A stretch of DNA of 64,000 nt from Vibrio salilacus (GTDB taxonomy: Bacteria > Pseudomonadota > Gammaproteobacteria > Enterobacterales > Vibrionaceae), in the NCBI RefSeq assembly GCF_002811245.1, contig NZ_NIVQ01000010.1:1-64000 (forward strand), read 5' to 3'. The translations under genes and the position numbers were made by a program. This document shows positions 17,844-26,307 of the stretch, piece by piece. Under the pieces are notes generated by a model. It did no database searches and was not told the origin of the DNA. It saw only the letters and a list, made by a program, of their open reading frames with translations. How positions within the stretch are numbered: position 1 is the stretch's first letter; each line of letters opens with the position of its first letter.

Positions 17844-19862
17844 ATGAAGCTGAACCCCAATCAAGATCAAGCGGTTAAATACGTATCTGGACCTTGCCTT
17901 GTGCTCGCGGGTGCTGGCTCAGGCAAGACGCGTGTTATCACCAACAAAATGGCGTACTTGGTTCAGCAGTGTGGTTACAAGGCACGTAACATTGCAGCGG
18001 TGACGTTTACCAATAAAGCGGCGCGAGAAATGAAAGAACGTGTCGGTCAGGCGCTGGGCAAAAGCGAATCGAAAGGCTTTATGGTATCGACGTTTCATAC
18101 CTTGGGGCTCAATATCATTAAGCGAGAGTATAAGGTGCTGGGCTTAAAGTCTGGATTTTCGCTGTTTGATGACCAAGACCAATTGGCACTGCTCAAAGAG
18201 CTCACCGAACAGCAGCTTGATGGTGATAAAGACTTACTGCGTCAATTGCTCAGTACGATTTCCAACTGGAAAAATGACATGCTGACGCCTGATCAAGCTA
18301 AAACACAGGCTCAAGGCGAGCAGCAACAGTTATTTGCTTTCTGTTTTGAAATGTACCAAAAACAGATGAAAGCGTATAACGCACTCGACTTCGATGACTT
18401 GATTTTGCTGCCCGTACTCTTGTTACGCACCAATCAAGAGGTGCGTCAGCGTTGGCAAAACCGTATTCGTTATCTATTGGTCGATGAGTATCAAGATACC
18501 AACACCACTCAGTACGAATTAGTGAAGTTAATTGTTGGTGAGCGCGGACGCTTGACGGTGGTAGGTGACGACGATCAATCGATTTATTCATGGCGTGGTG
18601 CTAAACCGCAAAACTTAGTCTTGCTCGGCGAAGATTACCCGAATTTGCGCTTGATTAAATTGGAACAAAATTATCGCTCAACCAGCCGTATTCTGCGCGC
18701 TGCTAATATCTTGATTGCCAATAATCCCCATGTGTACCAGAAGTCGCTATTCTCCGAAATCCCTGATGGTGAGAAACTCAAAGTACTGTTGGCTAAAAAT
18801 GAAGAGCATGAAGCTGAACGTGTGACGGGGGAGCTTATCGCCCACAAGTTCCTCAACCGCACCGATTATAAAGATTACGCCGTGCTTTATCGTGGCAACC
18901 ATCAATCGCGTTTGATTGAAAAGTCGCTGATGCAAAACCGCGTGCCTTATAAGCTGTCGGGCGGTACATCTTTCTTTGCTCGCGCTGAGATAAAAGACAT
19001 CATGGCTTATCTGCGTGTGCTGGTGAACCCAGATGATGACAATGCGTTTCTGCGTATTGTGAATACGCCGCGCCGTGAAATTGGCCCAGTCACTTTAGAG
19101 AAACTGGGTAGTTATGCCAATATGCGCGGTAAGAGTTTGTTCGAGGTCAGCTTTGAGATAGGACTTGAACAGAGCTTATCGGGACGCGGCTTAGAAAACT
19201 TACGTCGCTTTACCACTTGGTTGGTGAAAATTGCTGATCAAGCGGAACGGGGCGACACTGTTGAAGCGGTACGTTCACTTGTGCGTGATATTAATTACGA
19301 AGATTGGCTGTATGAGACATCAACCAGCCCCAAAGCTGCAGAAATGCGGATGAAAAACGTGTCGGACCTCTATTCTTGGATTGTTGCTGATCTTGAGGGT
19401 GACAACTACGACCAAGAAGAGAAGAGTTTAAAAGAGGTGGTTCAGCGATTGACCCTGCGTGACATGATGGAACGCGGCGAAGATGATGAAGATAGTGATG
19501 CAGTGCAGTTAATGACGCTGCATGCTTCAAAAGGCTTGGAGTTTCCTTACGTTTACTTAATCGGTGCAGAAGAGGGGATCTTGCCCCATCAAACCAGCAT
19601 TGATGAAGAGAATGTCGAAGAAGAGCGCCGTTTGATGTATGTCGGTATCACCCGTGCTCAACGCGAACTGACTTTTACTATGTGTAAAGAGCGTCGTCAG
19701 TTTGGTGAGTTGATTAAACCGAGTCAGAGCCGATTCTTAGATGAACTGCCATTTGACGATGTTGACTGGGAACAGACCAAAAAGCCCGTGACTCAAGAAG
19801 AGCGGATGGCGAAAGGGCAGGCACATATTGCCAACCTAAAAGCGATGTTTAACAAGAAATAG
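17844..19862 (+). CDS. rep: ATP-dependent DNA helicase Rep
   Basis: 3'-5' superfamily 1 helicase that clears replication roadblocks, 672 aa (E. coli 673). Walker A is AGAGSGKTR (22-30), motif II is VDEYQDTN, motif III is [13 protein letters not shown], motif IV is QNYRST, and the last motifs are [17 protein letters not shown] and [10 protein letters not shown]. The ATG at 17844 gives [17 protein letters not shown], the Rep N-terminus. An upstream in-frame ATG at 17796 adds a non-family sequence. Confidence 0.95.
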   Translation: MKLNPNQDQAVKYVSGPCLVLAGAGSGKTRVITNKMAYLVQQCGYKARNIAAVTFTNKAAREMKERVGQALGKSESKGFMVSTFHTLGLNIIKREYKVLGLKSGFSLFDDQDQLALLKELTEQQLDGDKDLLRQLLSTISNWKNDMLTPDQAKTQAQGEQQQLFAFCFEMYQKQMKAYNALDFDDLILLPVLLLRTNQEVRQRWQNRIRYLLVDEYQDTNTTQYELVKLIVGERGRLTVVGDDDQSIYSWRGAKPQNLVLLGEDYPNLRLIKLEQNYRSTSRILRAANILIANNPHVYQKSLFSEIPDGEKLKVLLAKNEEHEAERVTGELIAHKFLNRTDYKDYAVLYRGNHQSRLIEKSLMQNRVPYKLSGGTSFFARAEIKDIMAYLRVLVNPDDDNAFLRIVNTPRREIGPVTLEKLGSYANMRGKSLFEVSFEIGLEQSLSGRGLENLRRFTTWLVKIADQAERGDTVEAVRSLVRDINYEDWLYETSTSPKAAEMRMKNVSDLYSWIVADLEGDNYDQEEKSLKEVVQRLTLRDMMERGEDDEDSDAVQLMTLHASKGLEFPYVYLIGAEEGILPHQTSIDEENVEEERRLMYVGITRAQRELTFTMCKERRQFGELIKPSQSRFLDELPFDDVDWEQTKKPVTQEERMAKGQAHIANLKAMFNKK

Positions 19863-19866
19863 ACAA

Positions 19867-19900
19867 AAAAAGGCTTGTTGGCCACCAAGCCTTTCTTCTC
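19867..19900. terminator. rep / cytochrome c5 terminator
   Basis: AAAGGCTTG (19869-19877) pairs with CAAGCCTTT (19886-19894), T-rich on the plus strand and A-rich on the other. It separates the convergent genes. Confidence 0.85.
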
Positions 19901-19919
19901 TATCTATTATAGAAGGCAG

Positions 19920-20333
19920 TTACAGGTCGGCAATCATATGCTCAATGGCCGCGATGATTTCATCATCGGAACAATCCATACATGAGCCGCGCGCTGGCAT
20001 GGCGTTAAAACCATTAATTGCATGGTTAGCCAGTACATCTTTACCTTGCGCAATACGCGGAGCCCAGTCGTCTGCGTTACCTGTTTTCGGCGCGCCAGTC
20101 ACGCCTGTTGCGTGACAAGCCGTACAGAAGGTAGCGTAAACGGTCGCGCCATCACGTGGCCCTGTTGGTTCCGCTTTTACTGGCTCTGCACCGGCGAGGT
20201 AAACATCACCGACAGGTTTAATGCGTTCTGCAATAGCGTCATATTGTTCTTGGCTTACATTGGCTGCAAAAGAGGCGCTAGAAAAGGTGATTGCAGCGAC
20301 CAAAGCGGTTAACATTTTTCGAGACATATCCAT
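19920..20333 (-). CDS. Cytochrome c5, periplasmic monohaem
   Basis: Electron carrier of about 137 aa. A signal peptide (ending SASFAA) precedes one haem-binding CTACH, the ligand-region motif FNAMPARG, and the CMDC pair typical of cytochrome c5. Start choice is uncertain among in-frame GTG 20342, ATG 20333 and ATG 20327; 20333 has GTGA five bases upstream. A TATAAT -10 element and an inverted repeat lie upstream at 20460-20498. Confidence 0.88.
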   Translation of the reverse strand: MDMSRKMLTALVAAITFSSASFAANVSQEQYDAIAERIKPVGDVYLAGAEPVKAEPTGPRDGATVYATFCTACHATGVTGAPKTGNADDWAPRIAQGKDVLANHAINGFNAMPARGSCMDCSDDEIIAAIEHMIADL

Positions 20334-20459
20334 TAAACTCACTTTACATTCCTGAAGGTAAGTGCGTGCTTACCCGTTATTAGAGTGGGATTTGATCAAC
20401 ATCGAACCAAAGTGCGTGAAACACAGGTGTTGCTGTTAAATCAATGTAAATAATGGGTG

Positions 20460-20498
20460 ATTATATCCTGTTAACTTGTTGCAATAAACAACAAGTTA
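20460..20498 (-). promoter_or_regulatory. Cytochrome c5 promoter with overlapping inverted repeat
   Basis: On the minus strand TATAAT lies at 20465-20460. The -35 region falls inside a perfect inverted repeat, TAACTTGTTG (20472-20481) and CAACAAGTTA (20489-20498). That is the position expected of an operator; the regulator is unknown. Confidence 0.45.
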
Positions 20499-20593
20499 CT
20501 GGCTTTATGGCGGTTATCTAATGGGAAATAGGGGTTTATCACACTTTAATTGCCCAAAAAGGCACCAAACGATAAAAAAACTTTAAAAAGTAC

Positions 20594-20622
20594 TAGACGG
20601 CATAGTGTGAACTACGTATTAT
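20594..20622 (+). promoter_or_regulatory. tRNA array promoter
   Basis: TAGACG (20594-20599), 17 bases, TATTAT (20617-20622), then a GC-rich discriminator (CCACTCCGCCG) typical of stable-RNA promoters, shortly before the first tRNA. Confidence 0.55.
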
Positions 20623-20643
20623 TCCACTCCGCCGATGGGGCAT

Positions 20644-20720
<77 letters not shown>

Positions 20721-20753
20721 TTCGCCAAAGGTTTAATCGGTAGAAGTTTCAAT

Positions 20754-20830
20754 GGTGGCTATAGCTCAGTTGGTAGAGCCCTGGATTGTGATTCCAGTTG
20801 TCGCGGGTTCAAGTCCCGTTAGCCACCCCA
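20754..20830 (+). tRNA. tRNA-His (GTG), copy 1
   Basis: 77 nt with the extra 5' G typical of tRNA-His and an encoded CCA. The anticodon loop is TTGTGAT and the anticodon stem is CTGGA/TCCAG. Confidence 0.96.
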
Positions 20831-20886
20831 TTATTCAGGTAGCTTTGCTTCCTTTCTTGAGTGAAAATCAAGGAAAAACATATCGT

Positions 20887-20955
20887 CGGTGAATAGCGCG
20901 TTTGTAGCGCATCTCGGCTTTTGGAATAAGCGGGACCAGAGGGTTGACCTTCTAT
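20887..20955 (+). pseudogene. Decayed tRNA-Pro-like copy 1
   Basis: It begins CGGTGAATAGCGC like the intact tRNA-Pro and keeps the D-arm half, but the anticodon stem is disrupted by GGAATAAGC and the T-arm and acceptor 3' strand are missing. It lies 98 bases upstream of the intact tRNA-Pro, as if from an old tandem duplication. Confidence 0.7.
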
Positions 20956-20984
20956 AACGTAAACCAAGTAAAAAAATATATCGT

Positions 20985-21061
<77 letters not shown>

Positions 21062-21139
21062 CTAATACTACAATTCTGCATCAGCGGGATTAGAGTTGGG
21101 TTTATAGCTAGACTTGGCAGTAAACGACAACAATTTGAT

Positions 21140-21216
21140 GGTGGCTATAGCTCAGTTGGTAGAGCCCCGGATTGTGATTCCGGTTGTCGCGGGTTCAAGT
21201 CCCGTTAGCCACCCCA
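21140..21216 (+). tRNA. tRNA-His (GTG), copy 2
   Basis: 77 nt. It is identical to copy 1 except that the anticodon stem is CCGGA/TCCGG instead of CTGGA/TCCAG, a compensated base-pair change. Confidence 0.96.
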
Positions 21217-21242
21217 TTCTTCATTAGAAAGAATGAATATTC

Positions 21243-21303
21243 CGTGAATAGCGTAGCACAGCTCGGATTCTGGAATAAGCGGGACCAGAGGGTTAAACTC
21301 TGG
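21243..21303 (+). pseudogene. Decayed tRNA-Pro-like copy 2
   Basis: CGTGAATAGCG resembles the tRNA-Pro 5' end, followed by the same GGAATAAGC-GGGACCAGAGGG tract as the other decayed copies. CCAGAG (21285-21290) now pairs with CTCTGG (21298-21303) instead of with its original anticodon-stem partner. No T-arm. Confidence 0.65.
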
Positions 21304-21330
21304 AAACATAGAACAAATAAAAACATATTA

Positions 21331-21403
21331 TCGGTGTGAATAGCGCATCTTGGTAGCGCATCTCGTACCTTGGAATAAGCGGGACCAGAGGGTTAAACTC
21401 TGG
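21331..21403 (+). pseudogene. Decayed tRNA-Pro-like copy 3
   Basis: CGGTGTGAATAGCGC with a recognisable D-arm (TTGGTAGCGCATCT), then the shared GGAATAAGC tract and the same CCAGAG/CTCTGG hairpin. It repeats copy 2 at exactly 100 bases (21271-21336 against 21371-21436) and runs into the intact tRNA-Pro copy 2. Confidence 0.7.
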
Positions 21404-21431
21404 AAACATAGAATAAATAAAAACATATTAT

Positions 21432-21494
<63 letters not shown>

Positions 21495-21508
<14 letters not shown>

Positions 21509-21716
21509 TATTTAGAAAGCCTGCTTACACAAAGCAGGCTTTCGTCGTTTCAGGGCTATGTAGATTAATAGGCTACGTATAATGACCCCGAACCCGAGAG
21601 GGGTTCGTCTGATGTTCAGGAATGTCTCTTCACCGACCATATTTAGAAAGCCTGCTTATATAAAGCAGGCTTTCGTCATTTCAGGGTTATGTAGATTAAT
21701 AGGTCACGTAAACGTA
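21495..21716 (+). repeat. Duplicated tRNA-Pro tail plus terminator
   Basis: The segment from CTCTTCACCGACCA through the terminator and on to GTAGATTAATAGG occurs at 21495-21585 and again, 131 bases on, at 21626-21716. The second copy has only the last 16 bases of a tRNA-Pro, so it is a partial duplicate. A small hairpin, CGAACCC/GGGTTCG (21589-21607), between them resembles a T-arm remnant. Confidence 0.75.
21514..21543 (+). terminator. tRNA array terminator
   Basis: AAAGCCTGCTT pairs with AAGCAGGCTTT around a short loop, directly after the last tRNA. The following T tract is short (TTTCGTCGTTT). Confidence 0.7.
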
Positions 21717-21754
21717 GATTAATAGGCTACGTAAACGACAAGTTGACTTGGTGG

Positions 21755-22621
21755 TCATAACTTAAATTCACAGCGGGCTGGTTCGCTGTTAGATAACTGC
21801 TTAACCTTGAAGCCGTCTTCGGCCAATAGCGCTAACACACTTTGTTGACCAATCAGATGTAAAGTACCGACAACGACCACGTAAGTGCCTGTTTGCTCAG
21901 GTAGCCATTGTGGATCTGATAATTTTTTCGCCCAACCCAGATTTCGTGCTGTTAGAAACTCGTGCTCTAATTTAGGTGACATCTTCGTTAGGTTGGCAAA
22001 TTCGTTGAGCTTTTCTATATCACCGCTTTTCCAACTGGTAATCAAGCAACGCATCGCGTCTTCTGAATGGTCAAACTCATCAAGAATACTGACCAACATC
22101 TCTTTACCTGCTTGCGATTGACCCGTTAATAAGTCAATTTGAAATTGCACCGATTCCAGACTGAGAGTGGGAACATCCCAAAGGGTGGCTTTATTCATCA
22201 GTCGAGAATCGACCCCATCCGCTGCGGAATAGCCTAAATAATCAATTTGTCGCATCTGAATGGTTAAAGCGGCTGCCCAAGGAGGCATCTTCAGTAAGTC
22301 TTTGCTGTTAAGCTCAAGCAAATTGGCCAGTCCAAGCATGTTATTCTGCTGATCCTGGTTAAGGACATCTTGAGTTGAGATGGTCACTTGCGGATAAACG
22401 ACCCCACGGTTTTCTCTGATGTCAGTTTCGACGATCAGACCTCGGCTATTTTTAAGGTTATTAAACAGAGGTTGTGGCAGTGGGTACATGCTTTCATCAC
22501 CGACGTGTATTGAACCGATGACAATGTATTTTAATCCTCCTTTTTGTACCTGCCAGTAGAGAGGCTCTGCGTAAGACTGTACACAAAAAAGTAATAGACA
22601 TGTGATAATACGTTTACGCAT
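21755..22621 (-). CDS. TraB/GumN family protein
   Basis: Protein of 288 aa with a signal peptide (about 1-18, ending QSYAE). It has the two GXXH motifs of the TraB/GumN (YbaP) family, GSIHVG near the N-terminus and GTLHLIG near the C-terminus, which form a probable metal site in a Tiki-like hydrolase fold. In bacteria the role is not settled; a periplasmic or membrane-associated metal-dependent hydrolase is a reasonable inference. It stands alone between the tRNA array and a terminator shared with the POT gene. Confidence 0.82.
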   Translation of the reverse strand: MRKRIITCLLLFCVQSYAEPLYWQVQKGGLKYIVIGSIHVGDESMYPLPQPLFNNLKNSRGLIVETDIRENRGVVYPQVTISTQDVLNQDQQNNMLGLANLLELNSKDLLKMPPWAAALTIQMRQIDYLGYSAADGVDSRLMNKATLWDVPTLSLESVQFQIDLLTGQSQAGKEMLVSILDEFDHSEDAMRCLITSWKSGDIEKLNEFANLTKMSPKLEHEFLTARNLGWAKKLSDPQWLPEQTGTYVVVVGTLHLIGQQSVLALLAEDGFKVKQLSNSEPARCEFKL

Positions 22622-22710
22622 AGAACTTCCTTTCGTTTGCGTAAAAATGGTGAAGTACCGAATTTTAACGGATGTTGATGAAGTGACCTTAAGATGTATA
22701 GCACATTCAA

Positions 22711-22742
22711 AAACGCCTGATCAAATTGATCAGGCGTTTTAT
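22711..22742. terminator. Terminator after the POT transporter
   Basis: AAACGCCTGATC pairs with GATCAGGCGTTT around five bases, flanked by A on one side and T on the other. On the minus strand it ends the transporter gene. Confidence 0.8.
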
Positions 22743-22756
22743 TTGAACAACTAGCG

Positions 22757-24148
22757 TTAAGCAATTTGTGTTTGTGGCTGTTCGATTGGTTCGGCTTGGC
22801 TAACTGGTGATTCTGCACCGTGCATCCAACGAACTAGGGTATTTGCGAATAACAGTAGCACCACGCCACTGATTATTGCCGTCACGGCTATACCACTAAA
22901 GATAGCAAAAGCACCGAGTTCACCGACGTGAGAACCAACGTAACCTGCAACATAGTTTGCGATTGCGTTACAACCGAACCATGCACCCATCATCAACGAA
23001 GCAAGACGTAATGGAGCAAGTTTAGTGACTAGAGATAGACCTATTGGAGATAAGCACAGTTCACCAAGAGTATGAAAGAAGAAAGCGCCTACTAGCCACA
23101 GCATGGATGTTTTCACTGCAGTGTCGCCGCCTTGTTCCATTACTGCGCCAACCATGCATAAGAAACCGAGTGCTAAGAAAAACATCGCGAATGCAAATTT
23201 CTTTGGTGAGTTAGGTTCATGTTTACCAAGCTTCACCCATAGAACAGCTAATATAGGTGCAAGAGTGATAATGAAGAATGGGTTTAACGACTGAAACCAT
23301 GCAGCAGGTACTTCAAACCCACCGATCATACGATCAGTGTACTGTTGAGTGTAAATGTTCATTAGACCGCCAGCTTGTTCAAAGCCTGCCCAGAAAACGA
23401 TAGTAAACAAACTCATCACAAGAATAACCTTGATGCGGTTCATTTCTGATTTTGTAAGAGGTTCTTTTTTATCTGACTTTTTCAGTTTTAGGTCACGTTT
23501 AACGGCTGGTTCTCGTCCAATATTGCCTAACCATGATTGAGCCATGGTCATTTGCATGACAAGGCTGACAATCATGCCAATACCTGCAGCTACGAAGCCT
23601 GCTTTCCAACCAAATGAGTTGGTCACGGAGCCAGATACTACACCAGCAAGTAATGCGCCTAGGTTAATACCCATATAGAAGATAGTGAACGCCCCATCAC
23701 GACGGTTATCCCCTTCATTATATAGATCGCCTACCATTGTTGAGATGTTTGGTTTAAAAAGACCATTACCAGTTATTAGCAGAGCTAGCCCAAGGTAAAA
23801 ACTGTGTACAGTGCTCAAGCCGAGCATATCTGCCGGTAATGCCAAGGTAAACTGACCAATGGCCATCAGAGTACCACCAATCATGATCGAGCGACGTTGA
23901 CCAAGATAGTTGTCAGCCAGCCATCCACCGAGCATTGGCGTGATATAAACTAATCCGGTATAGATACCGTAGAGATCGAGTGCCTCTTTGGTTGTCCAGC
24001 CTAAGCCGCCGTTAAGTGTGGTGTCAGTGAGATAAAGAACCAGAATCGCTCGCATTGCATAATACGAAAAGCGCTCCCAGAGTTCTGTACCGAATAAAAG
24101 AAATAGCCCGCGAGGATGGCCTAAAATTTGATGTTGTTGGTTTGCCAT
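22757..24148 (-). CDS. Proton-dependent oligopeptide transporter (POT family)
   Basis: Major-facilitator peptide:H+ symporter of 463 aa with about 14 membrane segments. The POT signature ELWERFSYYAMRAILVLYL (about 21-39) carries the conserved ExxERFxYY proton-coupling motif, and GNGLFKPNISTMVGDLY and FYMGINLGALLAG are the two PTR2 motifs. It imports di- and tripeptides; DtpA/DtpB-like, exact orthology not set. It is a single gene. A 15-base palindrome ATGGAAATTTTCCAT lies upstream at 24275-24289. Confidence 0.9.
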   Translation of the reverse strand: MANQQHQILGHPRGLFLLFGTELWERFSYYAMRAILVLYLTDTTLNGGLGWTTKEALDLYGIYTGLVYITPMLGGWLADNYLGQRRSIMIGGTLMAIGQFTLALPADMLGLSTVHSFYLGLALLITGNGLFKPNISTMVGDLYNEGDNRRDGAFTIFYMGINLGALLAGVVSGSVTNSFGWKAGFVAAGIGMIVSLVMQMTMAQSWLGNIGREPAVKRDLKLKKSDKKEPLTKSEMNRIKVILVMSLFTIVFWAGFEQAGGLMNIYTQQYTDRMIGGFEVPAAWFQSLNPFFIITLAPILAVLWVKLGKHEPNSPKKFAFAMFFLALGFLCMVGAVMEQGGDTAVKTSMLWLVGAFFFHTLGELCLSPIGLSLVTKLAPLRLASLMMGAWFGCNAIANYVAGYVGSHVGELGAFAIFSGIAVTAIISGVVLLLFANTLVRWMHGAESPVSQAEPIEQPQTQIA

Positions 24149-24318
24149 AAGTTATATTAATGCTGTCAATTAAGTTTTTTATATGTGATTAGATATACTA
24201 CTTAGAGTAATTAACTGCAATGACGGAAAAATTTAGCTCCTTAAATAAATTGCTTGTAACTAATTGAAAATATTATGGAAATTTTCCATGTCATTAGATG
24301 AATGGCGTGCTACAAACT

Positions 24319-24384
24319 AAGTTTTCAAAAAAGAGAAGTTTTCAAAAAGAGAAGTTTGCAAAAAGAGAAATTTTGGGCAAAAAA
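24319..24384. repeat. Short tandem repeat before the asnB terminator
   Basis: The unit AAGTTTTCAAAAAGAG recurs at 24319, 24336 and 24352 with single-base changes (C to G in the third), and a degraded fourth unit begins at 24368. It looks like slippage-derived repeats. Confidence 0.65.
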
Positions 24385-24405
24385 AGAGGTGCCATGGGCA
24401 CCTCT
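24379..24405 (-). terminator. asnB terminator
   Basis: Minus-strand AGAGGTGCC pairs with GGCACCTCT around a tight loop, followed by seven T. Confidence 0.85.
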
Positions 24406-24429
24406 TGTAATCTTGGTTATTTGACCATG

Positions 24430-26094
24430 TTAATAAGCGTCGTTATGAACACTCTTAACGGCACGACCTGATGGATCGGCCATGTTCTTGAATGACTCGT
24501 CCCACTCAATCGCTTTTGCTGATGAGCAAGCTACAGACGGGCCTCCAGGAACACACTCGGCCGCTGATGGTAGCGGGAACAACTCTTCGAAGATCTCACG
24601 GTACGCGTAACCCTCTTTGGTTGTTGGTGTGTTGTATGGGAAACGGAATTGTGCTGTTTCCATCTGTTGATCCGTCACTTTTGCTTCTGCAACTTCTTTT
24701 AAGGTATCAATCCAGTTGTAACCTACACCGTCAGAGAACTGCTCTTTTTGACGCCATGCGATAGATTCTGGCAAGTAATGTTCAAAACATTCACGCAGGA
24801 TATGTTTTTCCATCTTGCCGTTGCCACACATTTTGTCTTCTGGATTAAGGCGCATTGCTACATCAATAAATTCTTTGTCTAGGAAAGGTACACGACCTTC
24901 GACACCCCATGCTGCCAATGATTTATTAGCGCGAGCACAGTCAAACATGTTGAGTGCGAGTAATTTGCGTACCGTCTCTTCGTGGAATTCTTTGGCATTT
25001 GGTGCTTTATGGAAGTAGAGGTAGCCACCGAAAATTTCGTCAGCGCCTTCACCAGAAAGAACCATTTTGATGCCCATTGCTTTGATCTTACGTCCCATTA
25101 GGAACATTGGCGTTGAGGCACGAATGGTAGTGACATCGTACGTTTCGATGTGATAAATCACGTCACGAATGGCATCAAGACCTTCTTGGATGGTGTAAGT
25201 CATTTCGTGGTGAACGGTACCAATTTGGTCTGCGACTTCACGTGCCGCTTTTAGATCCGGCGCGCCCTCTAAACCAACAGCAAACGAGTGTAACTGTGGC
25301 CACCATGCTTCTGATTGATCATCATCTTCAATTCGCATCGCTGCAAAACGTTTAGCAACGGCAGAGGTAATTGACGAATCTAGGCCTCCAGACAATAAGA
25401 CGCCGTATGGAACATCGGTCATTAGTTGGCGTTTAACCGCCGCTTCTAGTGCCTCGGTCAACTCTTCTTTGCTGGTGCTGTTACCTTGAACTGCGGCGTA
25501 CTCATTCCAATCGCGGATATAGTAACGTTGTGGTTTGCCATCCGTTGAGCTGAGGTAGCTGCCAGGAGGAAACTCGCTGACTGTTTTGCAAACGGGCACT
25601 AGTGCCTTCATCTCTGATGCAACATAGTAGTTACCATGCTCATCATGGCCTTGATAAAGCGGGATTATGCCGATGTGGTCACGACCAACTAAGTATTGAT
25701 CTTTCTCTTCGTCATAAAGCACGAAAGCAAAGATACCGTTGAGCTCTTCAAGTAGGTCGGCACCCATCTCTTGATAAAGTGCAAGAATCACTTCACAGTC
25801 AGAATCAGTTTGGAAGTCGTATTTGCCTTCGTAACGCGCACGCAGCTCTTTATGGTTGTAAATTTCGCCGTTAACCGCAAGGATGTGTTTTTTATCGGGG
25901 CTGTATAAAGGCTGGGCACCACTATTAAGACCAACAATGGCTAAACGTTCATGTGCGAGGATCGCTTTCTGAGATGAATAAATGCCTGACCAGTCTGGGC
26001 CACGATGGCGAAGCATCTTAGACATTTCTAACGCAACAGGTCGCAATGCCTCAGCATCGCTCTTTATGTCAAGAATACCGAAAATCGAACACAT
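24430..26094 (-). CDS. asnB: Asparagine synthetase B (glutamine-hydrolysing)
   Basis: Makes asparagine from aspartate, glutamine and ATP. It is 554 aa, the E. coli AsnB length. Cys2 after the initiator Met (MCSIFGILD) is the glutaminase nucleophile; RHRGPDWSG, NGEIYNH and SDCEVILALY complete the class II amidotransferase domain. The synthetase domain has the PP-loop LSGGLDSSITSAVAKR and the downstream GEGADEIFGGYLYFHKAP. It is a single gene with its own terminator. Confidence 0.96.
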   Translation of the reverse strand: MCSIFGILDIKSDAEALRPVALEMSKMLRHRGPDWSGIYSSQKAILAHERLAIVGLNSGAQPLYSPDKKHILAVNGEIYNHKELRARYEGKYDFQTDSDCEVILALYQEMGADLLEELNGIFAFVLYDEEKDQYLVGRDHIGIIPLYQGHDEHGNYYVASEMKALVPVCKTVSEFPPGSYLSSTDGKPQRYYIRDWNEYAAVQGNSTSKEELTEALEAAVKRQLMTDVPYGVLLSGGLDSSITSAVAKRFAAMRIEDDDQSEAWWPQLHSFAVGLEGAPDLKAAREVADQIGTVHHEMTYTIQEGLDAIRDVIYHIETYDVTTIRASTPMFLMGRKIKAMGIKMVLSGEGADEIFGGYLYFHKAPNAKEFHEETVRKLLALNMFDCARANKSLAAWGVEGRVPFLDKEFIDVAMRLNPEDKMCGNGKMEKHILRECFEHYLPESIAWRQKEQFSDGVGYNWIDTLKEVAEAKVTDQQMETAQFRFPYNTPTTKEGYAYREIFEELFPLPSAAECVPGGPSVACSSAKAIEWDESFKNMADPSGRAVKSVHNDAY

Positions 26095-26190
26095 ACCACT
26101 TCCCTTTAAATAAATATCAATCTGTTGAGTTCAATTTGCCATTCTGATTAAAAAAATCAACCGTAATTAATAAAAAGAATTAAAGAAAGG

Positions 26191-26245
26191 CCTAGTCGTT
26201 AAAATTCATTCACTAAAATAACAATTTTAGTGAATGAAAGCTAGG
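26191..26245. repeat. Long inverted repeat upstream of asnB
   Basis: TTCATTCACTAAAAT (26205-26219) and its exact complement (26224-26238) form a perfect 15-bp stem with a four-base loop, and CCTAG/CTAGG at 26191 and 26241 can extend it. It lies between asnB and the antiporter gene, both on the minus strand. It may terminate the antiporter transcript, though the T tract is weak, or act as an operator. Confidence 0.6.
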
Positions 26246-26307
26246 TTGCGTTCTTTTTTTGTTCACTTTGGTGAAAAGGTGGCGAAACGCTACCTAAAGA
26301 AAAGTGA

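Larger units (their letters stand above)
24149..24429. other. Intergenic region between POT and asnB
   Basis: It holds the POT promoter region, the palindrome ATGGAAATTTTCCAT (24275-24289), a short 16-17 bp tandem repeat (24319-24384), and the asnB terminator (24385-24405). No gene seen. Confidence 0.6.
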
